DNA of 64,000 nt, taken from positions 1,922,001-1,986,000 of the forward strand of contig NZ_CP100404.1 of NCBI RefSeq assembly GCF_024218775.1, in the 5' to 3' direction. The notes below the pieces were generated by a model. The model worked only from the letters and a program-made list of their open reading frames with translations, made no database searches and was not told where the DNA came from. This document shows, in pieces, positions 35,144 through 43,879 of the stretch. A program made the translations under genes and the position numbers. Each line of letters begins with the position of its first letter. The stretch's first letter is position 1. Source of the stretch: Haloarcula marina. Its GTDB lineage: Archaea; Halobacteriota; Halobacteria; Halobacteriales; Haloarculaceae.

Positions 35144-35685
35144 CAGACTACGAACTCACCAGACGAGACGCGCTGAAAGCACTCGGGGCCGCAGGAGTGA
35201 CCGTCGCGGGCGGCGTGGCGGCGCTGTCGTGGCCGGACGGCGAGAGCGAGGACGAGAACGTTGCGATGGGAGAACACGAACGCGAGACGGTCCGCGCCGT
35301 CGCGAGCACCGTCTATCCGAGTGAACTCCGCGGTGTCGCGGGGTTCGTCGACGGCTACCTCGCCGGACGAGTCGACGCCGACCCGGAGCGAGCGCGGGGT
35401 ATCGCAGACGCCGTCGCCGCCCTGGACCGGTACGCTCACGACTGGGAAGGTGACGACTTCGCCGCACTCGACGCGCCGAAACGGGACGAGACGCTACGGG
35501 GGATGGGCGTCCACGTCTCGACGCCGGACCCGGACGGCGACCCGCGTCAGCGGGTCCGGTACTACCTCGTGAACGACCTCCAGTTCGCGCTCTACAGTTC
35601 GCCGACCGGCGGGACGTTGGTCGGCATCGAGAATCCGCAGGGCCACCCCGGTGGGACGAAGAGTTATCGTCGACCGCCCGAGTGA
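35140..35685 (+). CDS. Tat-exported gluconate-2-dehydrogenase-subunit-3-like protein
   Basis: 181 residues from GTG 35140. A Tat-type signal (LTRRDALKALGAAGVTVAGG) is followed by the subunit-3 domain: EHERETVRAVASTVYPSELR, FVDGYLAGRV and the C-terminal YSSPTGGTLVGIENPQGHPG signature. In bacteria this subunit supports the export and FAD loading of a GMC-type dehydrogenase; in haloarchaea the partner is usually next door. No GMC oxidoreductase is in this window. It overlaps the membrane protein gene by four bases and ends the iron-linked operon. Confidence 0.8.
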   Translation: MTDYELTRRDALKALGAAGVTVAGGVAALSWPDGESEDENVAMGEHERETVRAVASTVYPSELRGVAGFVDGYLAGRVDADPERARGIADAVAALDRYAHDWEGDDFAALDAPKRDETLRGMGVHVSTPDPDGDPRQRVRYYLVNDLQFALYSSPTGGTLVGIENPQGHPGGTKSYRRPPE

Positions 35686-35701
35686 CGTTTGCGGGCCACT
35701 C

Positions 35702-36415
35702 TCACCGGAACCGTTCTTCGTAGGCCACGCGGACGATGGACTTCGCGATAGCCGCGCCGCCCGAGAACGGGTCGAGTTTCGTCTCGCCCTTGCGCTCGTC
35801 GTACTCGATGGGGCGCTCGCGCACGTCGTAGCCGCGCGTGAGCGGGCGCATCAGGAGTTCCGCCGAGAGACCGGTGTTCTCCGTCCAGCGTATCTTCTGG
35901 AGCACCTCGCGGCGGTAGGCACGCATGCCCGTCGTCGTGTCGTGGACGCGCTTGCCCATCAACACGCTCGCCAGCAGTGCGAACAGTTCGTTGCCGAGTT
36001 TGTTCATTCCGGGCATCTCGTCGGCCCCGAAGTAGAGTCGGTCGCCGCTGACCACGTCCGCCCCGTCGTTTATCTCGTCGAGAAAGTCGGGGAGTCGCGC
36101 CATCGGGTACGTGTCGTCGCAGTCCGTCGTGACGACGACCGGGCGCTCGGGCGTGAGGACGGCTTCGCGGACCGCGACGCCGTAGCCCTGCGGTTCCTGT
36201 TCGACGACCGTCGCGCCGTGTTCACGGGCGATTTCGGGCGTTCGGTCGCTCGAGCCGTCGACACAGACCACCTCGGCCCGGCCGTCGGTCACGTCGTCGA
36301 TGTCCGAAAGGACGCTCCCGATGGCTTCTTCCTCGTTGTACGTGCCCATGACGACGGCGAGGTCGTCGAACGTGTATCTGGTCTCGTCGGCCTGTTGCGT
36401 CGACACTGCGTTCAT
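35702..36415 (-). CDS. GT2-family glycosyltransferase (dolichol-phosphate sugar synthase-like)
   Basis: 237 residues from ATG 36415. GT-A motifs VMGTYNEEEAIGSVLSDIDD, VDGSSDRTPEIAREHGA, TTDCDDTYPMARLPDF (the DxD-like Asp cluster) and TTGMRAYRREVLQKIRW are typical of dolichyl-phosphate mannose/glucose synthases. No membrane tail is present. It is convergent with the iron operon (17 bases between stops) and its promoter carries a one-mismatch iron box at 36450-36463. Would charge a polyprenyl phosphate with a sugar for surface glycosylation. Confidence 0.85.
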   Translation of the reverse strand: MNAVSTQQADETRYTFDDLAVVMGTYNEEEAIGSVLSDIDDVTDGRAEVVCVDGSSDRTPEIAREHGATVVEQEPQGYGVAVREAVLTPERPVVVTTDCDDTYPMARLPDFLDEINDGADVVSGDRLYFGADEMPGMNKLGNELFALLASVLMGKRVHDTTTGMRAYRREVLQKIRWTENTGLSAELLMRPLTRGYDVRERPIEYDERKGETKLDPFSGGAAIAKSIVRVAYEERFR

Positions 36416-36449
36416 TGGAGAGACGTATCTGCTCGCCCCTCTTGAGCTT

Positions 36450-36463
36450 TTAGGTTCGCCAAA
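36450..36463 (-). promoter_or_regulatory. Iron-box-like palindrome before GT2 gene
   Basis: TTAGG-TTCG-CCAAA on the plus strand, one mismatch from TTAGG-N4-CCTAA, 35-48 bases before the GT2 start at 36415. Weaker than the other sites. Confidence 0.5.
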
Positions 36464-36464
36464 A

Positions 36465-37241
36465 CTACTGTCGCTCGAGATACGTTTCGAGTGGCGTCGA
36501 CGCCGTCCAGACGTGCTCGAACAGGTCACGTCCCCACTCAACCGCCGACGCCGACTCGGCGTACACTTTCGCAGACGGCCACCGCCCGTCGTACGTCGGC
36601 ACCGTCAGTATGGTCCACCGTTCGGAGACGCCGAGGGCGAAGGAGACGGTCGTGACACGCACGTCCGTCTCCTCGTAGACCCGCGTGTACGGCCCGTCCT
36701 CCATGTTCAGTAGCACGTCGTCGACCACGGGTTCCGATACGAGGAGTCGTGAGTCCTCGTTGTCCGGCATGGCCTCCTGATACTCCCGGTGGTACACCGG
36801 CGAGACGATGTCACAGCTCTCGACGGCTTCGACTTTCTCGACCACCCACGGCACCAGACCACGGAGGTCGCGCTCGGCGGCACGAAGTACTTCGTACTCC
36901 CCCAGTTCCGGGAGGCGGCAGCGGAACGGCTCCGGAACCACGCTCGCGTCGTGGGACTCCCAATACTCGGGTTCCGCCGCGAGCAACGCGTCCGTCGCGT
37001 GTTGCCGAGCGAGCGTGTCCGCGACCAATCGCCCGATTCCGCTGAGTCGCCAGCCATCGGGCGTCTCGACGATGACGCCGCGTGTTTCGAGGTCAGACAG
37101 CGCGTCGTAGACGGCTGATTCGCTGGCGTCGAGTGCAGAGAGGAGTTCGTCGGTCCGCCGCGTCCGGTCACAGAGCGTACACACTACGTCCGACCGAACC
37201 GACGACGCCCCGACGTACTCGACGTGTGAAGAGCCACCCAT
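36465..37241 (-). CDS. Winged-helix transcriptional regulator (FilR1-like C-terminal domain)
   Basis: 258 residues. N-terminal winged helix (DVVCTLCDRTRRTDELLSAL; SESAVYDALSDLETRGVIVE; GWRLSGIGRLVAD). The C-terminal half (SCDIVSPVYHREYQEAMPDN; RLLVSEPVVDDVLLNMEDGP; YTRVYEETDVRVTTVSFALG) resembles the ligand/regulatory domain of methanogenic and haloarchaeal FilR1-type regulators. It ends right against the iron-box promoter of the GT2 gene. Target and ligand unknown. Confidence 0.8.
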   Translation of the reverse strand: MGGSSHVEYVGASSVRSDVVCTLCDRTRRTDELLSALDASESAVYDALSDLETRGVIVETPDGWRLSGIGRLVADTLARQHATDALLAAEPEYWESHDASVVPEPFRCRLPELGEYEVLRAAERDLRGLVPWVVEKVEAVESCDIVSPVYHREYQEAMPDNEDSRLLVSEPVVDDVLLNMEDGPYTRVYEETDVRVTTVSFALGVSERWTILTVPTYDGRWPSAKVYAESASAVEWGRDLFEHVWTASTPLETYLERQ

Positions 37242-37581
37242 GAGTGTTTGTTATGCTCTCCTGTCCGGCGAGACACATATCAGTTTCCACTAGAACCGGA
37301 ACTCTCTGCGCGGAGTTCGCTTTTGCGAGACGCTTCGAGAGTTCTTCGCAGAAATACTGGAATCTTTTTGATTGAGGCTGGCCTCCGACAGCGTGCTGTC
37401 TTCCAGCGTTTCCCCGCTGACTCGGACGACGGTCGGGTCTCCGCCCGACCGTTCGTCGCCACCGTACCTCGACAGCATCCGTCCACGCGACGGTGCGGGC
37501 CGTGGGCTATCCGCTCACGGCACTCATTGTCCTTTCCGACGCTGGTACAGTCCCGAAAGCGAAGGTGGTCGGACTCAGCCC
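37242..37581. other. Intergenic region, nothing recognised
   Basis: About 340 bases between the FilR1-like regulator and the TrmB-type regulator, both on the minus strand. Minus-strand A/T elements such as GATATGTGT near 37275-37285 may be the regulator promoter. No coding frame with haloarchaeal amino-acid composition, no clear repeat. Confidence 0.5.
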
Positions 37582-38634
37582 TCAGGCGGTCGGCGGTTCG
37601 TCGCGGCCGATCTGTATCTCGTAGGCTTCGATGTCCTCGTAGGCGGCGACCTGTCCGCCTACGTCGACCGGTCCCTCCGCCGTCTCGACGACGAGCGTCG
37701 CCACCTCGCGATTCGGCCCGAACGACACCTCGGCGACCTCTCCCTGAACGACCCAGTGTTCGCCCGTCTCGACGTCCCTGCCTTCGATGGTCGCGTAGAA
37801 CTTGCCTTCGAGCGTCGTCAGGTCGGAGATACAGCGCCGTATCGTTCCGTACCGCCGCGGGAAGGGGAGGCCCATTCCGTCGGTCGCGATGACCTCCGCC
37901 GTCGTCCACAGGACGGTGTTGAGGAACCCAGAGACGAGGAAGCCGAGTTCCGAGCGGTTGAAGATGACGCCGTACCGGTCGCTCTCGCCCTGAATGGACT
38001 CGCGCGTCGCGTACATCGAGTAGTTGCCGTCGGCGACGGCGACGACGGGCGTCGTGATACCCCGTCGCCCCTTCACCGTCGTCGCAACCGACGCGTAGTC
38101 GAACTCTGTCGGCGACGGCGCCTTCGAAGACGGCGAGAGGAGAATCTCCGTCGCGATGCCCGAGTCGCGGCGCTTGGCCAACTTCGACTCGAACCGGTCG
38201 AGCAGCGAGGGCGTCAGCGACAGCGTCAGTTCGTACTCCGCCGCATCGATGATGTCGTCGAGGTAGCGCAGAATCGTCGGCCGGGACTTCACGAGCGAGA
38301 CGGCTTCCGGCTCGCGGGCCGGGGCAACGTACCGCGATGAGAGGTCGTCGACTAACGAATTCAGCGATTCCTGAATGTCGCCGAACGCCTCGCGGGGGTC
38401 TATCGCGAGGACCTTCATCGGCCGGGACTCCTTCAGTTCGACGAGGCCGACGTCGCTGAGGCTCCTGACCGTATCGTACACCCGTGGTTGCGGGATGCTC
38501 GTGTTCTCTGCTATCTCCGACGCCGTCATCTCGCCATGTTGGAGGACGGCCAGATACGCCGCAATCTCGTATTCGCCGAGATTGAAGCGTGATATGACCT
38601 GCTCTAGTGACGCCTCCAAATCGTCACTGGACAT
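37582..38634 (-). CDS. TrmB-type sugar-responsive transcriptional regulator (1)
   Basis: 350 residues. N-terminal TrmB winged helix (LGEYEIAAYLAVLQHGEMTA; IPQPRVYDTVRSLSDVGLVE) and a large C-terminal sugar-binding domain (LSLTPSLLDRFESKLAKRRD; GVIFNRSELGFLVSGFLNTV). TrmB proteins bind sugars and control ABC sugar uptake and glycolysis. It is last on the minus strand after a binding protein and an ATPase, 50 bases after the ATPase stop. Which sugar it senses is unknown. Confidence 0.9.
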   Translation of the reverse strand: MSSDDLEASLEQVISRFNLGEYEIAAYLAVLQHGEMTASEIAENTSIPQPRVYDTVRSLSDVGLVELKESRPMKVLAIDPREAFGDIQESLNSLVDDLSSRYVAPAREPEAVSLVKSRPTILRYLDDIIDAAEYELTLSLTPSLLDRFESKLAKRRDSGIATEILLSPSSKAPSPTEFDYASVATTVKGRRGITTPVVAVADGNYSMYATRESIQGESDRYGVIFNRSELGFLVSGFLNTVLWTTAEVIATDGMGLPFPRRYGTIRRCISDLTTLEGKFYATIEGRDVETGEHWVVQGEVAEVSFGPNREVATLVVETAEGPVDVGGQVAAYEDIEAYEIQIGRDEPPTA

Positions 38635-38684
38635 ACCGGCCGTTACACGGTCGACTACAAAGAGGTTCGGCTATCGCCCGGTAC

Positions 38685-39830
38685 TTACCGGACCGTCGGC
38701 GAGTCGACTTCTTCGAGGCGGCGGTTGTGGAGCGCCTGCCCGCTCTTGCGGTCGAAGACGTGGACGGCCGACTCCGGTATCTCGACGACGAGATGCTGCC
38801 CGGATTCGACGCTCTTCATGCCGTCCAGAACGGCCGTGAAGAGGTTCGACTCGGTGACTTCGTTGCCCTCGAAGACGAGGTGGACGACGTTCTCGTCGCC
38901 CATCGGTTCGATGACGTCGACGACCGCCCGGAAGTCGTGGTCGGACTCGACGGTCGACTTGAGTTCGATGTCCTCGGGACGGATGCCCAACACGAGTTCG
39001 CTTTCGTCGCCGAGCGCCGACACTGTCTCCTCGGAGAGTTCGTACTCGAAGTCCGCTGTGACCAGCGTCGTTCCCTGGCGCTCTGCGTCGAAGAAGTTCA
39101 TCGAGGGCTCCCCGATGAAGCCCGCGACGAAGAGGTTGTTCGGTTCGTGGTAACACTCCAGCGGCGTCGCGCACTGCTGGAGAATCCCCTCGTCGAGGAT
39201 GGCCACGCGGTCGGACATGGTCATCGCCTCGACCTGATTGTGCGTGACGTACACCGTCGTCACGCCGAGGTCTTCCTGCAGTTGCTGGAGTTCCGTCCGC
39301 ATCTCCGCGCGGAGTTTGGCGTCGAGGTTCGCCAGCGGTTCGTCCATCAGGAACACCTCGGGGTCCCGGACGATTGCGCGGCCGAGTGCGACGCGCTGTT
39401 GTTGCCCGCCGGAGAGGTCGCTCGGCGGTCGGTTCAGTAGTTCGGCGATGCCGAGGAGCGACGCGGCCTCCTCGACGCGTTGGTTGATTTCGTCGTCCGG
39501 GAGGTCGGTCGACTCTTCGAGGCCGAACGCCATGTTCTCCCGAACGCTCATGTGCGGGTAGAGGGCGTACGACTGGAACACCATCGCGACGTCGCGTTTC
39601 GTCGCGGGCACGTCGTTTATCACCTCACCGCCGAGTCGAATCTCGCCTTCGGAAATCTGTTCGAGGCCAGCAATCATCCGGAGCGTCGTGGACTTTCCAC
39701 AGCCGGACGGACCCACCAGCACGAGAAATTCACCGTCGTCGATGTCTATCGAAACATCGTCGACGGCGATAATCTGCTCACCGTCGTCGTCGAATATCTT
39801 GGTTACGTTATCGAGTGTCAGACCTGCCAT
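38685..39830 (-). CDS. Sugar ABC transporter ATPase (1), MalK/UgpC-type
   Basis: 381 residues. Walker A VGPSGCGKSTTLRMIAGLEQ, signature LSGGQQQRVALGRAI, Walker B EVFLMDEPLANLD, and the switch VYVTHNQVEAMTMSD are intact; the C-terminal OB/TOBE regulatory domain contains ELVLGIRPEDIELKS and MGDENVVHLVFEGNEV. The gene lies between a binding protein and a TrmB gene, without adjacent permeases; a TATA-like GCTATATACG on the minus strand (about 39928-39937) gives it its own promoter. It may energise the permeases encoded at 45-47 kb or a distant pair. Confidence 0.92.
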   Translation of the reverse strand: MAGLTLDNVTKIFDDDGEQIIAVDDVSIDIDDGEFLVLVGPSGCGKSTTLRMIAGLEQISEGEIRLGGEVINDVPATKRDVAMVFQSYALYPHMSVRENMAFGLEESTDLPDDEINQRVEEAASLLGIAELLNRPPSDLSGGQQQRVALGRAIVRDPEVFLMDEPLANLDAKLRAEMRTELQQLQEDLGVTTVYVTHNQVEAMTMSDRVAILDEGILQQCATPLECYHEPNNLFVAGFIGEPSMNFFDAERQGTTLVTADFEYELSEETVSALGDESELVLGIRPEDIELKSTVESDHDFRAVVDVIEPMGDENVVHLVFEGNEVTESNLFTAVLDGMKSVESGQHLVVEIPESAVHVFDRKSGQALHNRRLEEVDSPTVR

Positions 39831-39955
39831 CGGTTGGTTCCCCCATTGATGTCGTGTCTACTTGCACTGCTGTTGCCACCGGACGGACCGGGACACTATC
39901 AGGTAGAAAGGGCCGTTGGCCGACGTATATAGCTGTCGCTATCCAGGTAGCCAAT

Positions 39956-39961
39956 AAAAAA
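39956..39961 (-). terminator. Oligo-T terminator after binding-protein gene
   Basis: TTTTTT on the minus strand, about 20 bases downstream of the stop of the sugar-binding protein gene and before the promoter of the ATPase gene. Confidence 0.5.
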
Positions 39962-39981
39962 TGACGGTTGGGTGGACGGAG

Positions 39982-41358
39982 TTACAGGTTGCTGTAGGCG
40001 TCCGAAATCTGGCTGACGACTTCGTCGTTCGAGGAGCCAGAGATGAGCGAGCTGATAGCCGAGGCGACGCCGGACTTGACCGACGGCTTGACGGCCAGGC
40101 CGTGCTGGAGCGACGGCGGCTGGGCCTCGGACTCGCCGAAGTCCGCGATCTGGTCCTGCGAGAACGCCGAGAAGGGCTCCTCGCTCGCGTCGGTACGCGG
40201 CGGAATCGAACCCTTGCGCGGGTTGAACAGCTCCTGACCTTCCGCGGTCCCACAGTACTGACACCACAGGGTGGTGGCGTCGGGCGACGGGTTCGCCGTC
40301 GGGTACGGGAAGGAGTCCATGTTCAGCATGTAGTTCCCTTCCGTGCCCGGGAAGACGACGTAGTCCCAGTCTTCGCCGTACTCGAAGCCGTCGGCACCGA
40401 TGTAGGTCCCTGCGGCCCAGTCACCCTGGTGGATGAACCCGGTCTCGCCGTTGATGACACCGGAGTTCGCCTCGGTCCACGAGATGGAGCCAGCGTCGCT
40501 CGGGTAGAACTCGCTGTACTCCCGAACGGTGTCGAGCGCCGCCGCGATAGCGTCGCTGTTGGCGTCGATGTTGCCCTCGACCCACGTCGCGTTGTACGTG
40601 GAGGCGTCGGTCTGCCCGAGGAAGATGGTCGCGAACATCTGGACCGTCGACCACGGGGAACCGGTCTGGTGGGCCATTCCGGTGTAGCCTGCCTCGTCGA
40701 CGGCCGCGAGTGCGTCCGTCACGTCCGACGGCGTCGAGAGCGAGGACGGGTCGACACCCGCGTCCTCGACGACGCTGACGTTGTAGAACAGGTTGTTGAT
40801 ACGGTGGATGTTCAGCGGGACGGTAACGTAGTTACCGGCGGGCTGAGCGGCGTCCTTGACGCCCTGCAGATAGGCGTCCTTCATGCCGTTCTCGCTCCAG
40901 ACGGAGTCCTCGATGTCTTCGAGGAGGTTCGCGTCCGTGAACGGGATGAGGGCCTTGCCGGGCCACTGCTGCCACGTGCTGGGGTGGCTGCCGTTCTGAA
41001 TACGCGTTCGGATGTTGGTCTGGAGGTTGCTCCCCGCGCCACCGGCGACGAGGTTGTCGTCGGTCGCGACGTCCGGGTGAGCCTCCTTGAAGCCCTCGAA
41101 CAGCGCGTTGATTGCTTCGTTACCGTCGCCCTCGCCCCACCAGTGGGCCACTTCGAGGGTGGCGGTTTGCGTGGTCTCGCTCCCGCCGTCGCTACCATCG
41201 CTGGAGCCGTCGCCGCTGCTGCCATCGCTGCTGCCGTCGCTGCTGCCACTGCCGCCGTCGCCGCCACCACAGCCAGCGAGCGACGCAGCACCAGCCGCGC
41301 CAGCGATGCGTAGAGCGTTCCGTCGTGTAAGCCGTTTGTCAGAGTTTTCGTCAGTCAT
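39982..41358 (-). CDS. Extracellular sugar-binding lipoprotein (1)
   Basis: 458 residues. Tat-like signal RLTRRNALRIAGAAGAASLA with lipobox Cys in LAGCGGG, then a long GS/GD-repeat linker (about residues 29-58) and the binding domain from TATLEVAHWWGEGDGNEAIN. Motifs DAYLQGVKDAAQPAGNYVTV and GFIHQGDWAAGTYIGADGFE match family 1 (MalE-type) binding proteins for oligosaccharides. No permease follows; ATPase (1) and TrmB (1) do. Likely TATA TATTAAGT at about 41398-41405 on the minus strand, so transcribed alone from its own promoter. Confidence 0.9.
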   Translation of the reverse strand: MTDENSDKRLTRRNALRIAGAAGAASLAGCGGGDGGSGSSDGSSDGSSGDGSSDGSDGGSETTQTATLEVAHWWGEGDGNEAINALFEGFKEAHPDVATDDNLVAGGAGSNLQTNIRTRIQNGSHPSTWQQWPGKALIPFTDANLLEDIEDSVWSENGMKDAYLQGVKDAAQPAGNYVTVPLNIHRINNLFYNVSVVEDAGVDPSSLSTPSDVTDALAAVDEAGYTGMAHQTGSPWSTVQMFATIFLGQTDASTYNATWVEGNIDANSDAIAAALDTVREYSEFYPSDAGSISWTEANSGVINGETGFIHQGDWAAGTYIGADGFEYGEDWDYVVFPGTEGNYMLNMDSFPYPTANPSPDATTLWCQYCGTAEGQELFNPRKGSIPPRTDASEEPFSAFSQDQIADFGESEAQPPSLQHGLAVKPSVKSGVASAISSLISGSSNDEVVSQISDAYSNL

Positions 41359-41631
41359 GGTTGCACCAATACCTCACCATTTCTTATTGAGGATTCACAC
41401 TTAATACTTCTGTATGACAACAGCGTCCGTTTTACCCATCGATATCCGCACAAAAAACGCGAGCCGTCCATCGGTTACGTCTTTATTCCGGTTCGAGTAA
41501 ATAATTTAGCTGGTAGGAAATGTAACGAATATTATCATTCATATCGGGCCCTCGAATCTTGAATTTGGCTTCTCCTACCCTGATATTCAAAGGAAGTTTC
41601 TCGAGTCCGAACCCGCCGGGCAGGGCGCTGA
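41359..41631 (-). other. A/T-richer intergenic region with a short coding-like remnant
   Basis: Between the binding-protein promoter and the end of gdh. On the minus strand, 41483-41590 reads as LPLNIRVGEAKFKIRGPDMN and continues to a stop, with lysine- and isoleucine-rich composition unlike the neighbours. No family is recognised and no start with context is seen; it may be a relic or chance. The rest holds the binding-protein promoter. Confidence 0.3.
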
Positions 41632-42696
41632 TTACAGCGAGTCGAACTCGACGACGGCCTTGATTTGGTCGTTGTCGTCGTCGAAGGCCGGGGCCACGTC
41701 CTCCGGGGTCGCGACGGTCGTGATGAGGTCGTCGAGCAGCCATTCCGGCATGTCTTCGAGCGTCTCGACGGCATATTCGAAGTGCTTGATGTGAGAGTTG
41801 ACCGTCCCGATGAGACACTTGTTGTGGAGGACTATCTCGTTGTGGAGCGTCCCCCCGTCGATTTCGAAGTCCCACGGCTCCGGGATGCCGAGCAACGCGC
41901 CGACGCCGTTCGGGGCGAGCGCGTGGACCGTCTCGATGACGTGCGGCGCGAATCCGGTGGCCTCGTAGACGTAGTCGATAGACTCGTGGGCGTCGGGAAT
42001 CTCGTCGACGGTAGTCTGTCGGGAGTCGACGTACGTCGACCCGAGTTCGTCGATGATGTCGATAGTCGGGTCCGGACGGTCACGGCGGCCGACGCAGTAG
42101 GTCCGGTCGAACTTCTGCTGGAGCATCCAGAGTGTGAGGAGGCCGAGCGACCCGTTGCCCAGCACGCAGGCGGATTCCGGGCGCCACTCGAACGGTTCGC
42201 GAGTCGCGAAGGCGTGTTCGTTCGCCTTCTCGGTGATGGAGATGGGTTCGACGAACAGGCCGTACTCGGCGATGTCTTCGTCGATGGGGACGAGGTAGTC
42301 TGCCGGAGAGGTGAAGAACTCCGCCATGTACCCGTGCCCGCCGACGATGCCGCGTTCGACGTACTCGCCTTCGGGAGCCATGTCCGGTTCGCCGCGGCGG
42401 AAGTACTCGTTCGTCTTCCCGTCGGGCTTTCGGCGGACAGTGGGGACGACGACTTGCCCCGGGTCCATGCCTGTGCCGTTCGGGTCCTCGACGACGCCGA
42501 CGGCTTCGTGGCCCAGCACCATGTGGTCCTCCCCCTCCGGGAATCCCCCGTGGGACCCCGCGATTACCTCGTGGTCCGTCCCGTCGACACCGACGCGGAG
42601 CGTCCGGACGAGCGCTTCCCCCTCGCTCGGTTCCGGTCGTTCTACGTCGAGTAACTGCGGTTCGTCCCCCTCACGCGTAACACCGATGGCTTTCAT
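41632..42696 (-). CDS. gdh: Glucose 1-dehydrogenase
   Basis: Medium-chain zinc dehydrogenase of 354 residues that oxidises glucose to gluconolactone with NADP, first step of the semi-phosphorylative Entner-Doudoroff pathway. LRVGVDGTDHEVIAGSHGGF, the zinc-site stretch GHEAVGVVEDPNGTGMDPGQ, FVEPISITEKANEHAFA and CVLGNGSLGLLTLWMLQQ closely follow Haloferax mediterranei glucose dehydrogenase, which I remember well. It follows a Gfo/Idh-type gene and the sugar ABC operon on the minus strand, so glucose import and oxidation are co-encoded. Confidence 0.93.
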   Translation of the reverse strand: MKAIGVTREGDEPQLLDVERPEPSEGEALVRTLRVGVDGTDHEVIAGSHGGFPEGEDHMVLGHEAVGVVEDPNGTGMDPGQVVVPTVRRKPDGKTNEYFRRGEPDMAPEGEYVERGIVGGHGYMAEFFTSPADYLVPIDEDIAEYGLFVEPISITEKANEHAFATREPFEWRPESACVLGNGSLGLLTLWMLQQKFDRTYCVGRRDRPDPTIDIIDELGSTYVDSRQTTVDEIPDAHESIDYVYEATGFAPHVIETVHALAPNGVGALLGIPEPWDFEIDGGTLHNEIVLHNKCLIGTVNSHIKHFEYAVETLEDMPEWLLDDLITTVATPEDVAPAFDDDNDQIKAVVEFDSL

Positions 42697-42753
42697 AACG
42701 TACCGGACTGTCAGAGTACACCGGATTAAGTCTTTCTTCCCGATTATCGCCGA

Positions 42754-43824
42754 TTAATCGAGGGACACCGCGCGGCCGTTCTCGCTCGACCGATAGATGG
42801 CATCCATCACCCGCTGGACGGTCAGCGCCTGCGCGACAGTGTTGGTCTCCGGGGCGGCGCCGTCGGCGACCGCTTCGATGAACCGGCGCAATTCCGTCGC
42901 GTGAGCGTCGTCGTCCTGCGTCTCGATGTCGCTCGTCCGGTGATGCATCACGCCCGTCGTCTCCGTCTCGTACAGTTCCAGCGAGTAGTCCGAGAGGTCC
43001 AACCCCGCCCCGGCCCGGTCGCCGCGGACGTAGAACTGCTGGCTGTCCGGTCGGTTGCTCGCCCACGCGACCTCCAGCGTCACCGTCGAGCCGTCGGCAC
43101 AGCGGATGAATGCACTCGCCGAATCGTCGACGGAGAACTCGTCCGCGCCGTGGTCTTCGCCCCACATCGTCACGTACGCGTAGTCGTCCCGCGTCCCGAA
43201 CTGTGCGCGCGTCTCGCCCGACACCTCGACTACGTCGGGGTAGCCGAGCAGATACAGCGAGAGGTCGATGGCGTGTGCGCCGATGTCGATGAGCGAGCCA
43301 CCCCCGGCAATCGGTTCGCGAGTAAACCACGACCCGCGTCCGGGCACGCCGCGCCGACGGATGTAGTCAGCCTCGACGTGCGTGATGTCGCCGAGCGTTC
43401 CCTTCTCCTCGTACCCCATGAGCGCCTGTACGGGGTTGGCAAAGCGGTTGTGGAAGCCGACCATGCAAAAGCCCTCGGCGTCGGCGGCGGCGTCGGCGAT
43501 TCGCTCGGCGCTCTCGACCGTATTCGCCAGCGGCTTCTCGACCAACACGTCCAGCCCCGCCTCCAACGCGCCCACGACGTACTCCTCGTGGAACTTGTTC
43601 GGCGTCGTCACGAGGACGGCGTCGACGGTTTCGTAGAGCCGCTCCGGTTGCTCGTACACCACCGCACCGTACTCTTCGTTGAACGCCTCGCGGGCCGCCG
43701 GGTCGATGTCGACGCCACCGGCGACCACGTTCCCTAGCCCGACATCGTGCAGGCGCTGCGCGTGGAGCTGTGCGATGTTCCCGAGGCCGACGAAACCGAG
43801 ACGGACGGATGAGAAATCAGTCAT
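42754..43824 (-). CDS. Gfo/Idh/MocA-family oxidoreductase (1)
   Basis: 356 residues. N-terminal NAD(P) domain (LGFVGLGNIAQLHAQRLHDV) and a C-terminal GFO_IDH_MocA fold with VEKPLANTVESAERIADAAA (catalytic Lys in EKP) and HVEADYIRRRGVPGRGSWFT, IDIGAHAIDLSLYLLGYPDV. Acts on a pyranose or inositol-like sugar. Between the sugar ABC operon and gdh on the minus strand, so likely part of the same catabolic unit. Substrate unknown. Confidence 0.88.
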   Translation of the reverse strand: MTDFSSVRLGFVGLGNIAQLHAQRLHDVGLGNVVAGGVDIDPAAREAFNEEYGAVVYEQPERLYETVDAVLVTTPNKFHEEYVVGALEAGLDVLVEKPLANTVESAERIADAAADAEGFCMVGFHNRFANPVQALMGYEEKGTLGDITHVEADYIRRRGVPGRGSWFTREPIAGGGSLIDIGAHAIDLSLYLLGYPDVVEVSGETRAQFGTRDDYAYVTMWGEDHGADEFSVDDSASAFIRCADGSTVTLEVAWASNRPDSQQFYVRGDRAGAGLDLSDYSLELYETETTGVMHHRTSDIETQDDDAHATELRRFIEAVADGAAPETNTVAQALTVQRVMDAIYRSSENGRAVSLD

Positions 43825-43879
43825 TGTCGTTGCTACCGGAAGCGAGCAGATGCGACGAGAAAAGCGTCTCGGGTTCGGA

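Noticed and set aside
41170-41290. Short repetitive GGS/GSSDG-coding stretch that might look like a repeat array
   Set aside because: It is the low-complexity lipoprotein linker of the sugar-binding protein, with irregular units, not a CRISPR or tandem-repeat element.
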